From: Pyrus communis
Taxonomy: Eukaryota > Streptophyta > Magnoliopsida > Rosales > Rosaceae
Direction: 5' to 3'
NCBI RefSeq assembly: GCF_963583255.1
Contig: NC_084813.1
Span: forward strand, 18,357,799 to 18,421,798
Length of the DNA: 64,000 nt
The stretch's first letter is position 1, and each line of letters opens with the position of its first letter. Shown piece by piece: positions 10,385-22,400 of the stretch. Below the pieces are notes generated by a model. That model worked only from the letters and a program-made list of their open reading frames with translations, did not search any database and was not told the DNA's origin. A program made the translations under genes and the position numbers.

Positions 10385-12364
10385 ATGGCGATCTTGATTC
10401 CGGGAATGCCCTCAATCAAATGGGCTCTGCTTGTTTTGATTGTATTTGTGCACACCTGTAATGGGTTTTATCTCCCCGGAAGCTACATGCATACATATTC
10501 GAAAGGGCAACAAATCATTACCAAAGTTAACTCCTTGACTTCTATAGAGACTGAGCTGCCCTTCAGCTACTACAGTCTCCCTTATTGCAAACCCCCTGAA
10601 GGTATCAAGAAAAGTGCCGAGAATCTCGGGGAACTCCTTATGGGAGATGAGATCGAAACCTCTGCGTACCGCTTCAATATGACTGTGAATGAGACTCTTT
10701 ACCTGTGTACCACATCCGCCTTGACTGAGCACGACGTAAAGCTGCTGAAACAGAGGACCCGTGATCTGTATCAGGTCAATATGATCCTTGATAATTTGCC
10801 TGCGATGAGGTATGCTTATCAAAATGGGGTTAAGATTCAGTGGACTGGGTTTCCTGTTGGGTACACACCACCCAACAGTAAAGAAGATTACATCATCAAT
10901 CACCTCAAGTTCACTGTTTTGATTCACGAGTATGAAGGGAGTGGTGTGCAGGTAATCGGGACTGGGGAAGAAGGCATGGGTGTCATTTCAGAAGCCGATA
11001 AGAAGAAGGCATCTGGGTTTGAGATTGTTGGCTTTGAGGTTTCCCCTTGCAGCATTAAATATGACCCAGAGGCCATGAAGAAAAAAGCCATGTATGAAAA
11101 AATCCAACCTGTAAATTGCCCCTCAGAGGTCGAAAAGTCTCAAATAATAAGGGAGCAAGAAAAAGTATCATTTACTTATGAGGTTGAGTTTGTGAAAAGC
11201 GATATAAGATGGCCATCAAGGTGGGATGCTTATTTGAAGATGGAGGGTGCTCGTGTGCACTGGTTCTCTATCCTGAATTCATTAATGGTGATCCTTTTCC
11301 TCGCTGGTATAGTCTTTGTCATATTCCTAAGGACTGTGAGGAGGGATTTAACAAGATACGAAGAACTGGACAAAGAATCTCAAGCTCAAATGAATGAAGA
11401 ACTCTCTGGGTGGAAGCTTGTTGTGGGAGATGTGTTCAGAGAACCAGATTCTCCCAAGCTTCTTTGTGTGATGGTTGGAGATGGGGTTCAGATTACAGGG
11501 ATGGCAGTTGTCACAATCATCTTTGCAGCATTTGGTTTCATGTCACCAGCTTCACGAGGAATGCTACTGACTGGAATGATCATTCTATATCTTTTCCTTG
11601 GGATTATTGCTGGTTATGTTGCTGTCCGTATGTGGAGAACCATAAAGGGAACTTCCGAAGGGTGGAGATCGGTTTCCTGGTTTGTGGCGTGCTTCTTTCC
11701 TGGAATCGTCTTTGTTATTCTTACAATATTGAATTTCATTCTATGGGGCAGCAAGAGTACTGGTGCTCTTCCCATTTCTTTGTATTTTATACTCATCTCC
11801 CTCTGGTTCTGCATTTCCGTGCCTCTCACCCTTCTTGGAGGATTCTTAGGCACACGAGCTGAGCCAATTTCATATCCCGTAAGAACCAACCAGATTCCAA
11901 GGGAGATTCCTGCACGCAAATATCCATCATGGCTTCTTGTTCTTGGTGCTGGGACACTTCCGTTTGGAACCCTTTTCATTGAACTCTTCTTCATCCTTTC
12001 TAGCATCTGGCTTGGAAGGTTTTATTATGTCTTCGGTTTCCTTTTTATAGTGCTTATGTTGTTGGTTATCGTTTGTGCTGAAGTTTCAGTAGTTCTCACA
12101 TACATGCATCTTTGTGTGGAGGATTGGAGGTGGTGGTGGAAGGCTTTCTTTGCCTCAGGTTCAGTTTCCTTTTACGTGTTCCTGTACTCCATCAATTACC
12201 TGGTATTTGACCTGCAGAGTTTGAGTGGGCCTGTGTCGGCTATCCTTTACCTCGGTTATTCATTGATCATGGCAACTGCAATCATGCTGTCAACTGGCAC
12301 CATTGGCTTTCTTATGTCTCTCTACTTTGTTCATTACCTCTTCTCGTCCGTAAAGATCGACTAG
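10385..12364 (+). CDS. TMN12: Transmembrane 9 superfamily protein (TMN12-like, endomembrane protein 70), intact
   Basis: A single exon encodes 659 residues, the normal length for the TM9SF4 branch. I chose ATG 10385 (MAILIPGMPSIKWALLV) because it starts a proper signal peptide ending near NGFYLPGSY; an in-frame ATG at 10355 adds ten residues. A lumenal EMP70 domain (about 30-290, with LPFSYYSLPYCKP and NLGELLMGDEIE) is followed by nine membrane segments. The C-terminal residues are KID, the KxD/E signal that binds COPI and keeps these proteins in the Golgi. TMN proteins reside in endomembranes and are linked to membrane-protein sorting and cell adhesion in other organisms; the exact plant role is unclear. 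The TMN12 name rests on branch similarity and on the neighbouring FPA-like pseudogene, which I recall as the neighbour of TMN12 in Arabidopsis. It is the source of, or sister to, the broken copy at 2322-4226. Confidence 0.93.
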   Translation: MAILIPGMPSIKWALLVLIVFVHTCNGFYLPGSYMHTYSKGQQIITKVNSLTSIETELPFSYYSLPYCKPPEGIKKSAENLGELLMGDEIETSAYRFNMTVNETLYLCTTSALTEHDVKLLKQRTRDLYQVNMILDNLPAMRYAYQNGVKIQWTGFPVGYTPPNSKEDYIINHLKFTVLIHEYEGSGVQVIGTGEEGMGVISEADKKKASGFEIVGFEVSPCSIKYDPEAMKKKAMYEKIQPVNCPSEVEKSQIIREQEKVSFTYEVEFVKSDIRWPSRWDAYLKMEGARVHWFSILNSLMVILFLAGIVFVIFLRTVRRDLTRYEELDKESQAQMNEELSGWKLVVGDVFREPDSPKLLCVMVGDGVQITGMAVVTIIFAAFGFMSPASRGMLLTGMIILYLFLGIIAGYVAVRMWRTIKGTSEGWRSVSWFVACFFPGIVFVILTILNFILWGSKSTGALPISLYFILISLWFCISVPLTLLGGFLGTRAEPISYPVRTNQIPREIPARKYPSWLLVLGAGTLPFGTLFIELFFILSSIWLGRFYYVFGFLFIVLMLLVIVCAEVSVVLTYMHLCVEDWRWWWKAFFASGSVSFYVFLYSINYLVFDLQSLSGPVSAILYLGYSLIMATAIMLSTGTIGFLMSLYFVHYLFSSVKID

Positions 12365-13120
12365 AAAAGTGTTGGCTGGCATTGTTATCAAACAGTTGGG
12401 AAATGTGAGTCTACTATATGTTAGGAAGAAGAAGTATTTTTGGCTATACCATTTCGGCCTTTACACTTGGTTGCATCTGAAAGTTGACAGTGTTGCGGTA
12501 TCTGAAGCAGCTCTCCGGTGATAGCGTCCTTTGTTTTCTGTGTACTGCCCTCATTTGCGACATCACCGGCGGCAGATTCTCCGTTTACCCGTCTATCCCA
12601 TTTCGTTTTACTGCTTCACTAGCGTTGCGCTTTTACTTTAGTTTAATCACATTGTGTTAGAAAGTTGTAGCTCGGGGACCTTCAATCCTTGTGTTCTCTT
12701 TTATTTCATATTTGGAATGGAAAAGTAAATTGGATAATTCTTTTAATTCTCAACAGATTGATTTTTTGCTATTAATTTCTCAATTTGATTTATGGGGTTA
12801 AGTTCAGTTCAACATTTAAAATTTGTTTAAGTTGAAAGCTTAGGGGCATTTGATATCCGTTTCTGGGCGATTGATGTCATTTTAGTTTTCTCAACATGTT
12901 TCAGTTTAGTTTTCTCAAAAACGAAATAAGTTATCAAACGGACGCTCTTATTACTCGTACTCCTTACTGCTTTACTGTTTGGTAAGCGAAACTTGCGACA
13001 TAAGCAAACAGACGCTGTCAAAGTTTTACACCAAAAGGCAAAAGGTAAAATCTTAACTTATGAAACTCCATAAAGGAAACAACACAAAGGTGATTTTGTT
13101 CTTTCATCCAGAGTGCCCTA
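12365..13120. other. 3' flank of the TMN gene and spacer to the convergent MYB-CC gene
   Basis: The first ~60 bp match the 3' flank of the broken TMN copy, so the duplication extends past the stop. The copies then diverge; the truncated copy lacks sequence present here at about 12430-12530. The rest is AT-rich and must hold both convergent 3' UTRs. No other gene is seen. Confidence 0.6.
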
Positions 13121-16100
13121 TCACTCCATATCTGGATCCGGGTCGATCAGGTAAGCTTCCGCAGGGTCATCGTCCAAGCTCTGCTCCGTTTTCTCGTCAT
13201 CTTCAGTACAAGTTTGGAAATTTTCGACAGATGAATTCTCCGAACGCCCGTAAGAGGTCGAGTGGCCTTCAAGGCTAGGCTGCATTCTGCTTCCCGCAGT
13301 CATCTGATATGCCGGGTATAGTTCCATTGTTCCTAAACCTGAAACGCCGTTTAGTACGCCCGCGGCAATTGCACCACCAAAAAATTGCTCAGCAAGTTTC
13401 TTATGTGCATTCTCCATAGCAAAATTCATGTATCTCTGCTCAGCATCCTGCCACAATTGCAATTGCCTCCCAGCCTGCAAAGTTGTGGTGTGTATTATGA
13501 ATACAGAAGAAGGTTTACATATATCAACTTAAGTTCCCAAATCAGTTTCCGAACTCGAAAACTTACCTCAATTTGCATTCTAATTCTTTCTTCATCAGCA
13601 GCTGCCATTACCAGTTCATCAGAGGGCCTATACATGGAGCCACAACCCAAAACATAAAACATCACAGCATTTACAAGATAATGCACTTGAAAATGGAACT
13701 AGGGTAATGATTTTCCGCACTCTCATTTTCTATTTCGGCACTCGTCTTCTCGTTTCCAGCATTCGATTTAATAAATCGAGGGAGAATCAATAGACAAAGT
13801 TGCATAATGAGAAACTGAGAGTGCGAAAATAACTACCTTTCCAAATAAGTTAACAAGTGCATTCGTATGGAAGATAGAGGAGCAGAGCAAATCATACATT
13901 CTTGCGGTCTGCGGGAGTTGCAAGGGAGTACGCCTAGTGCTTAGGCCTTCTTCCAAGTCCTGTGAACCTGAGGTCTCTTTCGCTTAGTGGCAGTGAAAAT
14001 CTAAATGCAGCAACTCAAACATGAAACATCTTTCACAACGCACAAGTTATTTTCACATAGGGCCGGTCATAAGATTTTTGAGGACCGAGGCTACCTCAAA
14101 AAATATGCCTTAACTTCCTATAATAAAAATTATTTGTTTTCACACGTGAGGCTTCAACAAAATTATAATTTAAAAAACACTTTAAACTCAATAATTTAGA
14201 CAAGGAAAAATTAATTTATTTTGTATTCAGAGAAAGGAATAAAAAAAACTCCGAGTTTACAAGTGGATAGTTGTTGAGTTTGTTTATCTTATATATGAAC
14301 TTTTAAAGTACATTTATAAAGCCGTGAGGTGTTTTTTCTTATTTACTAACCCTTTCAATATGAGACTAAAAAAATAATCATACTTTCGAGTCTTTAATTG
14401 ACATGCATAAGCAATGAATGGACACTAAATTAAAACCTTGGTAACACATTATATGATTTGCAAATTTGGTCTACACATTACTCTTTGTTGAAGGTTAGAC
14501 TTGAATTGAAATTAAAGTTTAAAATTTGCAACCCACATAATTATTAGCTAGTAAAATTAACAACTAAAAATAAATTCGTAAAACTTGGAAAGAAAAAACA
14601 TGGACACAACATTTCAAACTATGACCTCTCCATAATATTAAAAAAAAAAAAGAAAAAAAAAGACAATTGTTTATGATAAAACTTCTTGGTTATTTAACCA
14701 AATTTTATAAATTTTATTATGAAAAAGAAATTCGTACAAATGGGAAAGGCATTTGAATCACGACACCCTCATTAATTTTAAACAACATAAACCCTCACTT
14801 CTGGTTAACGAGACAGACTGTTTTGAATCCAAGACATCCTCATTAATTTTAAACAACAGAAACCATTAGTTCTAACTGAACTTCTTTATCATTTAACCAA
14901 AGTTTATAAATTTATACTATTATAAAAACATATATAAACTAATAATTTTGATGCCCCCAATTTTTTGAGCCCTAGACGGTCGCCCAGCTTGCACTGGATC
15001 TGGCCGGCCTTGTTTTCACTATACCAACTGTTTAGTTAAGGATAATTTTTCCTGGTATAGTAGTAAGTTTCTAGGAAGAACATACAGATTTGTGTCCCCT
15101 CCGTCCATTCCTTCCCTGAGTACCTTCCAAGTCTGTATTTCTGCAAAAATGATTATCACCTCAATCACTTGTAACAGTGAAATTTAAAAACGTCTCCAGT
15201 ACATTAGCACTTAACATTAGAATTCTAGAAATTATACGCAAATAAAACTGGTTACAAACTTTTACATATAAAGGATACTAACAGAACCGTCTCAAAGCAA
15301 ACTGATGTCAAAGACAAAAATGCAATGATACCTTCCTAATTTATACCTTAATATGATTTTCTTTTTTTTTTTTTTTTTTAAAAAAAAAATTAGTGAAATT
15401 AGAATACTTTCCAATCTAATCTACCAACTATCCTTAAACACTATGAATTTAAAGCACATCAGATTATTTAGAAGAATAAGGAAAATTTGTGGGTTTTCCT
15501 TCTCAATACGATAAATGAGAAAACTTATGAAGCATGGTTTAAAGTGAGGCCAAATGCACGTGTTTTATTCGTATTGCCTCAGAGCCGGATTTGGACACTA
15601 ATAAGGACCTCAGTAAAGAGAAATATTTTCTTTGTAACACCAGTGGCATATCACATATTATTACATAAGTGATGGAAAGTTTTATTTTTTATGTTATTAA
15701 TTTTTTAACACAAGAATCTTACTACTTGTATAAAGACACGTGGTGTTCTACTCCGTGTTCCGGACACATTGAAAAATCTTTCCTCAGTAAAGGGTCACTA
15801 AATCGGTTTACGAATGTCTTATTGGCAGTTTAATGTTTATCTAATTCAAACTTTTATTAAATGTTTATAACCGGTTCTGTTTGTGTATATTTTCAGAGAT
15901 TTTTTCCACAAGCATCAATGAATCATGCATGGATCAAACAGACCTGGAGGTGGCTCTTCACTTGGAAAAGAGTTATTCCCTGGATACCCATTGCCTGCTG
16001 AACTTTCTTCGGAGTTGACTCTGCAAAATGTAACGCGTGACACAATCAGAAACCGAAATCCGAAAACAAGCGAAAAATCTCAAAGCCAAGGAAGAAGGAG

Positions 16101-16375
16101 CAGGGTTACTCACTGTGAGGGCCTCCAAGCTGATTGACAGCATCAACAAAGCGGGTATGAAGCTCAGGAGTCCATTGAAGTCGGGGTCTGAGCTTTGCCT
16201 TAAGAACACAGTCTTGAGGCAGCTGAAGATCACGAGTTTCACGATCAACCTCCTCCACCACCGCCGCCTCCCCACCCTCGAGAACAACTCTGTCATCGCT
16301 ACGAGTGACAATAGGAGTCGGACAAGATCCTTGAAAATCCTGTTCATCACCACCACTACAACCAAAACCAACCAT
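13121..16375 (-). CDS. MYB-CC (GARP/G2-like) transcription factor, six exons, 297 aa
   Basis: Exons on the minus strand are 16375-16114, 16020-15944, 15140-15086, 13982-13898, 13627-13567 and 13474-13121. All junctions are GT..AG and phases agree (total 894 bp with stop). The protein starts MVGFGCSGGDEQDFQ. The GARP DNA-binding domain (about residues 60-117) spans exons 1-3: RPRLQWTPELHTRFVDAV, then STPKKVQQAMGIQGITLF, then QVKSHLQKYRLGRYSGKE. A coiled coil follows at about 165-210 (DEERIRMQIEAGRQLQLWQD and AEQRYMNFAMENAHKKLAEQ), in the place of the MYB-CC dimerisation helix. The tail is acidic (DDDPAEAYLIDPDPDME). MYB-CC proteins include PHR1, which controls phosphate starvation genes, but this member is divergent in the second helix (family norm ATPKTIMR..GVKGLTL), so its target is unknown. 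A MITE lies in intron 4 and a hAT element in intron 3. Confidence 0.85.
13703..13837. mobile_element. Small MITE in intron 4 of the MYB-CC gene (135 bp)
   Basis: Its ends are inverted repeats of about 28 bp: GGTAATGATTTTCCGCACTC on the left and GGTAGTTATTTTCGCACTC on the other strand at the right. No clear target duplication was found. It lies between exons 4 and 5 and does not touch a splice site. Confidence 0.65.
14058..15012. mobile_element. Non-autonomous hAT-like element in intron 3 of the MYB-CC gene (955 bp)
   Basis: The left end reads TAGGGCCGGTC and the right end, on the opposite strand, CAAGGCCGGCC. Flanking 8-mers are TTTTCACA (14050-14057) and TTTTCACT (15013-15020), an 8-bp duplication with one mismatch. 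The interior is AT-rich with no transposase frame. Confidence 0.65.
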
Positions 16376-17169
16376 TTTCCCCTTCTTCTTTTCAGAAGAG
16401 AGAAAGCAAATGCAGAAGCACAACTAGATAAAACCCAAGGGGCATAAAAAGGCTAGCTCTTTCTGTGGTGGTGTATAGCTTGCTAGCACAGAATTGGAGG
16501 TTACATGAGGAAGGCACAGAAGAGGCCAAAGCCAGCAGGTTTGTCTTTAATTTCTACTGCATGAAGGGAAACGTGGAAAGCTATGCCATTGCTCCAGTCT
16601 TTTAATTTTCATTTTTTTTAAAATTTTTATTGCAAGCGATATTACCATTCTAAAAAATTTGAACTCGGAACACAGTGAGTTTAAAAAAAATCCTATCCAC
16701 CAGTTGCTTCATTAATCCAGTTAGTTTCATGTGAATTAATTGTCTTTACCATCTTTTTCATTACTACTCCCAAGGATTTAATGCCAAACTGCACTTGTAG
16801 TGGTACTAAATGAATATGATCTGTCCTTGGTTTGAAAGGCATGTCTAGCTTTGTTTGGTCATTTAAGAAGAAAATACCTGACTCTTACATGTAACAAGAC
16901 GCTTTTCATTTCTCGTTACATATAAATCGCAATCTGATATGCGTGGAAAATGATTTATACACACTTATTATCACATTCCACACGCTATTATTTTTTTCTA
17001 TTTTTTTATTCTCTTTTAATCTTATTTAATCTAAAAGAGTTTAAAAATCACTTCTCCTTCATTATGTTTCAATTTGCGATTCGCATGTAAAGAAAAATAA
17101 CTCCTTAACAAAAGAAGCCAAACATTGTTTTAGTTTTCACTTAACGTTTTTCTTTGACCTAATGTGGCT
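16376..17169. other. MYB-CC 5' leader and upstream region
   Basis: This holds the leader and promoter of the MYB-CC gene (minus). At about 16628-16720 is a degenerate copy of the ..GCGATATTA.. dispersed repeat also seen at 9148 and 60894. No coding sequence is seen. Confidence 0.5.
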
Positions 17170-18340
17170 TGGACGATTCACATCTCAAGGTCGAGCGCTG
17201 ATGACACGTTGAGCCATCCATGTGGCTGAAAGACCTCTTAGGTTAGGAATAACCATAAAATTATCTACTTGACCAATAAGTTAATAGCTTGTCAGAGGAA
17301 TCCGCTATGCCAAATGCGGGAGCAACTCATTACTCTCTTACCTTTTTCACATAACGACACAATTATCTAGGAGATGCTTGACTAATAAGCTAATAGTTTG
17401 TCGGAGGGCCTCGCTATGCCAAATGCGGTAGCAACTCATTGATACCTTTCCTTTCTAAAGTAACGATGCAATTGTCTGGACACTCAACCAATAAGCTAAT
17501 AGTATGTCAGAGGCGTCTGTTATGCCAAATGTTGGAGCAACTCATTGCTCCCTTTCCTTTTTTACATAACGACACAATTCTCTAGGAGATGCTTGACTAA
17601 TAAGCTAATAAGGGTCTCGCTATGCCAGATGTGGTAGCAACTCATTGATACCTTTCCTTTTTAACGTAACGATGCAATTGTCTGGGCACTCAACCAATAA
17701 GCTAATAGTATGTCAGAGGCGTCCGTTATGCCAAATGTTGGAGCAACTCATTGTTCTCTTTCCTTTATACATAATGACACAAATATCTAGGAGATGCTTG
17801 ACTAATAAACTAATTGTTTGTCGGAGGGTCTTGCTAGCCAAATGCGGTAGCAATTGATACATTTCCTTTTTTAACGTAACTATGCAATTGTTTGGACACT
17901 CGACTAATAAGCTAATAGTATGTCAGAGGCGTCCATTATACCAAATGTTGGAGCAACTCATTGCTCTCTTTCCTTTTCACGTAATGACACACTTATCATA
18001 ATTACACTTGACCTATAAGCTAATAGTTTGTCGTTGTTGGAGGGGCCTGCTATGCTACATGCACGAGAGCAACTCATTGTTCTCTTTCCTTTTTTATGTA
18101 ACAACACAATTATCTGACACTTAATCAATAAGCTAATAGTATGTCAGAAGAGCTTGTTATATGCTAAATGTGTAGGAGCAACTTATCATTGTTCTCTTTT
18201 TCTTTTTTTTTTTTTTTTTTTTTTTTTTCGTGTAACGACGTAATTACATGACACTGGACCAGTAAGTTAATATTGTATGTCAGAAGATCCTGCTATTCCA
18301 AATGCGAGTAAAATCCCATTCCTCGCTCTTTTGTTTCTGT
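17170..18340. repeat. Tandem repeat array, about ten units of ~106 bp with a dimeric higher-order pattern
   Basis: The landmark GCTAATAG..TGTCAGAGG..TATGCCAAATG recurs at about 17282, 17388, 17493, 17601, 17700, 17810, 17910, 18018, 18130 and 18266. Two unit types largely alternate: one reads TTTGTCGGAGGGCCTCG and ends AAATGCGG, the other TATGTCAGAGGCGTCCG and ends AAATGTTGG. Repeats two apart are therefore more alike than neighbours, giving a ~212-bp higher-order unit. The unit at 17601 has lost part of the motif. A ~30-nt T tract interrupts the array near 18201-18230. Confidence 0.85.
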
Positions 18341-19415
18341 GTATGAGAGGAATCTTTTCACTTAAAAAAAATAAAAAAATAAAAAAATAAAAAAAGAAAA
18401 AAGAAAAATTAGCATCACCATCTGGTTATTAGTCTAGTAATACCTCTTCTTCGAAGGTCAAAGTCCCCTCTCACACATTGACCCAAAAAAGAATAAGAAT
18501 ATACATCACTTTGTAAGAGAGAAAATAACCATGGTGGTATATTAAGAACAAGATAATAAGGGAATAATACTTAGCCAAAAGGTGAGCAACGTAGTTGGAA
18601 GATCTCTTGTGGAAACTTGCAAAGGGTTGAAAGCTCTTCCAATTGCCCTACAGTTTGATTTGGTACTCTTCAAGTAATTCAGATCAAAGGCGATCTTAGC
18701 AAAATGGCCTTCCATTTGCATTTCATTTCACTCTTTTATTTCCTTCTTAATTTCTCAAATTCAAATCTCAGCCGAATAACTTAATTTAAACAAAAGGGTA
18801 TAATTTGTGTTATTTTTTCCGAGTCATACTTAATGGAATTTAAAGTCTGAAATGGCGAATTTGAATTTAGGTGAAGAAAAGTTAGTACGCTACTATAGGC
18901 AACTTTAGTTATGCTTATGTATGCAAAAGATGCCCCAAAAGGCCCCAGAGGAGACAACAATATAGGAACTAAAATTTATAATTGGTAGAGTTATGTCAAT
19001 TAATCAAGGCGGTGCAGTGTGTTTCATATTTCATGTGTGTTCGAATCTTTTTATTTTCATATATTAGATTTTTTATTATTTTTATATAAGTTTAAATTAA
19101 TAAGAATTTTTATTTCTAAATGGTTAGATTGACACCCAAAGGACAATGAGAAAATAGGAGATATGGAGAAGAATGCCAAATGCAAAATGCCCAATTTTTA
19201 TTTTATTTTAATTTCGAAAAAGAAGAGAAAGGTCCCTTTTCATGCGAAAATAAATAAATTATAAAATATCTAACTAGCCGTTGCCAGCCGAAACCCACCG
19301 ACCTACGCTCTCTCCGTCTCCTCTTCTCTTATTCCATCTCTCTCCGCTCCCCTCAACTCTCTCTCTCTCTCTGTCTGTCTGTCTGTCTCTCTCTCTCTAT
19401 CTGAAACTCAGAAAA
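18341..19415 (+). promoter_or_regulatory. Promoter region and leader of the C2/MUN-like gene with a CT-rich leader microsatellite
   Basis: A-rich tracts lie at 18361-18410. Close to the start codon the leader holds a (CT)n/(CTGT)n tract at about 19355-19402, ending 14 bp before the ATG at 19416. Such CT tracts are frequent in plant 5' leaders. No other gene is seen in the stretch. Confidence 0.55.
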
Positions 19416-22400
19416 ATGTTCACCGAAGGCCTCGACGAAAATGCGATCAAATGGATCAAACAGGTACCCAAATCCCCAAAGTTCAAAAATTTTCGAAAAC
19501 CCATGTCACATCTTTGAGCATTCAATTTCCAGTTTTCATTTTTCAATTGAATATTTGCAGGGATCAGAAATTGAAGCGCTAGAACAACAGCAACAATCCC
19601 CACAAGCGGTCCGATCGCCTCTTGCCGAGAAACTCACTTCCGACGCTTACCCAATATCGCCACTGCGCTTCGGCACCAACAGCGGCGGCGGCGGTCCCGC
19701 TCTACCTCCGCTGAAGTTCCACACTGGCCTGCTCGCGCCTCACAGCTTGGTGGCTCCGTGTCTAAGCAGCGACACCGATGACTACGATGACGGCAACGAG
19801 AGTGTGGCTTCGGTTTCTGATACGGGTTCGTCTGCCAATTACTTTGAGGAAGAGTCGAAGCCAATGGAGCAGTACTATCAGGAAGAAGAAGAGGAGATGT
19901 TTGGTTATAGGAATAAGCCAAGCAGTGTGTTGAATAGAGGGTTGTTGAAGGAGGGTCTGAGGGTTGAATTGCCCGGAAATTGCAGAAGATTTACGGATGG
20001 TGAAGTGGGTTTCAAGAAGAAATGTGCTCTGAAAACTTCGACACCGGGTGCTGGCAATCAGGTTCTGAAAAGGGCTCAACTTCGAAATTTCAATGTAGGA
20101 ATTGATGCAAAAAAGTTTATCTTTTTAATATATTGTATGATAATATGGTTTACTTTAGGGTTGTTTTTTGTTTAGTAGTTAAGTGTTTGTTTGTAAATTT
20201 TTAATCTATGTGTTTGTGGGATTTTTTTTGTTGCAGGGCACTGCCCCAAGTGGTAATGAATGTGGTGTACTTAGAGATTCAGCAGCAGACTTGGGAACTC
20301 CGAGTGCGCCTCCGATTTTCGAAATTGGGAGAGACAATTCGGGTAATGAGGATGAAATTCAAGGAGGGCAGGAAGCTTCTGAGCGGCTGAGAGAAAGCAA
20401 TGCAGCTGAAAATTGGACCTGCCCATCAAGAGGATCAATGGGGTTCGATGGGAGTGTAGAGGGTTTAGCAGATTTGGATAGTGGTTCTTTCAAAGCTTCT
20501 CAACTTGGTGAAAGGTATTGAATAAAGAGTGGTTTTGCTCTTCTTGTTTTGGTATTTTATGTGGACTGTGACTTTAATTTGATTCTTAACTTTTTCGTTT
20601 CGGGTTTTAAATAGTTCTTACATAATTTGACATTGTCTTCTGTAGAGTGAACAAGAGCATAGCTGGAGAAACAGAAACGAAAGTCCCTTCTTTGCAAGCC
20701 AGCCAATTAGACCATTCTTATTATCATACCAGGTGCTTCCACAATTGAATTTCATATGAAGGCAGATACTTGTTTACTGTTTCTTTTGATTTAGTGAAGT
20801 AAATGCATCAAAGATTCTGCAAACATATTACTTTTATCATTCTAAAGTCCGAGTATCCAATTGAATCATTGCAGTGGTCAATATGCCTGGCAAACCTTGG
20901 TTGCACATGAGGCATGCATACGCTTATGCCTACAAGCATGGGCAAGAGGCTGCACTGAGGCACCTGAATTTCTACGTGACGAGTGCCTGGTTCTTCGGAA
21001 TGCTTTTGGGTTAGCTACATTTTCTTAATCCTAAATATTCGGTTCTTTGAAGTTTCATGGCTAGTTCTCAGGCTTTGATTGGTCACTGATTTACACTGAT
21101 TATACAGGCTAAACACATTTTTGTTGCAACCCAGAGGAGCACAGCCACTAGAAGCAAAGACTAGTCGGAATACAGAACAAACTTTTGCTATGAAAGCAAA
21201 GAAGGTGGTTGGAAAGATAAGAGTTGAAGGTATGATCTTATAAATGGATTAAAGTTATTAGTAAGATAGTGAATACTTGATCTTTAAAACTCCTTTACCG
21301 AATTTATTTTAGTTTCTTTATTTACAACTGTTTTGGGAGGCCGAAAATATGAAATGTTTACTCAATTATTTCTTACCAGTAATAAAAGGTTTCTATGCCA
21401 GCATAATTTTATCCAAGGATTTTAGGTTTATTTTAGACACTAAGCTGATAAAAGTAGGCCACATTGTGTATTTGTATCTTGACGTAATTTTTGAATGATG
21501 GCAGTGAGGAAACTTCGAGTAATACCAAGAAGGAAACTGAAGAGCACATATTCACAGCGAGGTGCAATGTACATACAAGCAGGGGCAGAATACGTCCGTC
21601 ATGTTTCATCACTAGTAAAAACTGGCATAAATTCTTTAAAGTCATCGTCATTCTCGATTACACCAGAAGGTTTGTGCCATATGAAGAACCCTTTTTTGTT
21701 CTCAAATTTAATTTTCTCCAAAGACTTAATATTCAGCCACCATTTAATTTATATATTACAACCCGAGAAAGTTATTCTTACTGATTAGGATAAGAGATAT
21801 ATCAATGGGTAGCATCTCTTGGTGGATTTTTTGTGACTTATGTCTTGTGTTTTTGATAATGAAATTAATAGGCAATGTGAGTCTTGTGTTTTAATGGATG
21901 ATTGAAACTTATCTTATTTGTGTGTGCAGAGCCACTTTCATGCATATTCAAACTTAGTAGTGCCACCAAAGAAACCGAAGTAGAGCCAAGTTCCGCAATT
22001 TGTTTGCACCCTGGAAGCGGTGATTACCATGTGTTGTAAGTTTCTGTTTTACTTTAACGGAAAGTAGCATGTTTCTAGGCTTTAGTGCTTTTCTGCTTTA
22101 ATGAAATCAAAAGAAAAAAGTTGAACCCTAAACCCTGGTGTCAATTTAACCCTCATTTGAATGGATATGTTGGTAACTTGTGTTGGTACTTTAAGTTCTG
22201 TGGCATAGTCTAATTAATATACCAAAGTGTCGGTCCCCTTCAAGGGACGCTGGTTATGACTTGAGAGTTTCATATGATGTTAAATGCGGAAAAGATCTTA
22301 CATGTCTATGTACTTCCAGTTTTCCAGAGAGTCAAGTGGATGCTCTTTTGGTAGAAGTTCAAGACACGAAAAAATCAGTCCAATGTCGAACTACAATTCC

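Noticed and set aside
12827..13021. 64-residue minus frame between TMN and MYB-CC
   Set aside because: No similarity, AT-rich spacer, no splice or start context.
15086..16020. Initial impression that the MYB-CC gene lacked its second DNA-binding exon
   Set aside because: Exon 15944-16020 (77 bp, right phase, GT..AG) supplies the missing helix in a divergent form.
17645..17857. Frame within the tandem array
   Set aside because: It repeats with the array units and is not protein-like.
17170..18340. CRISPR-like array
   Set aside because: Units are contiguous ~106-bp tandem repeats without spacers, in a plant nuclear sequence.
19281..19517. Plus frame MPAETHRPTLSP... upstream of the C2/MUN gene
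   Set aside because: It spans the CT microsatellite and exon 1 in a different frame from MFTEGLDENAI; low-complexity artefact.
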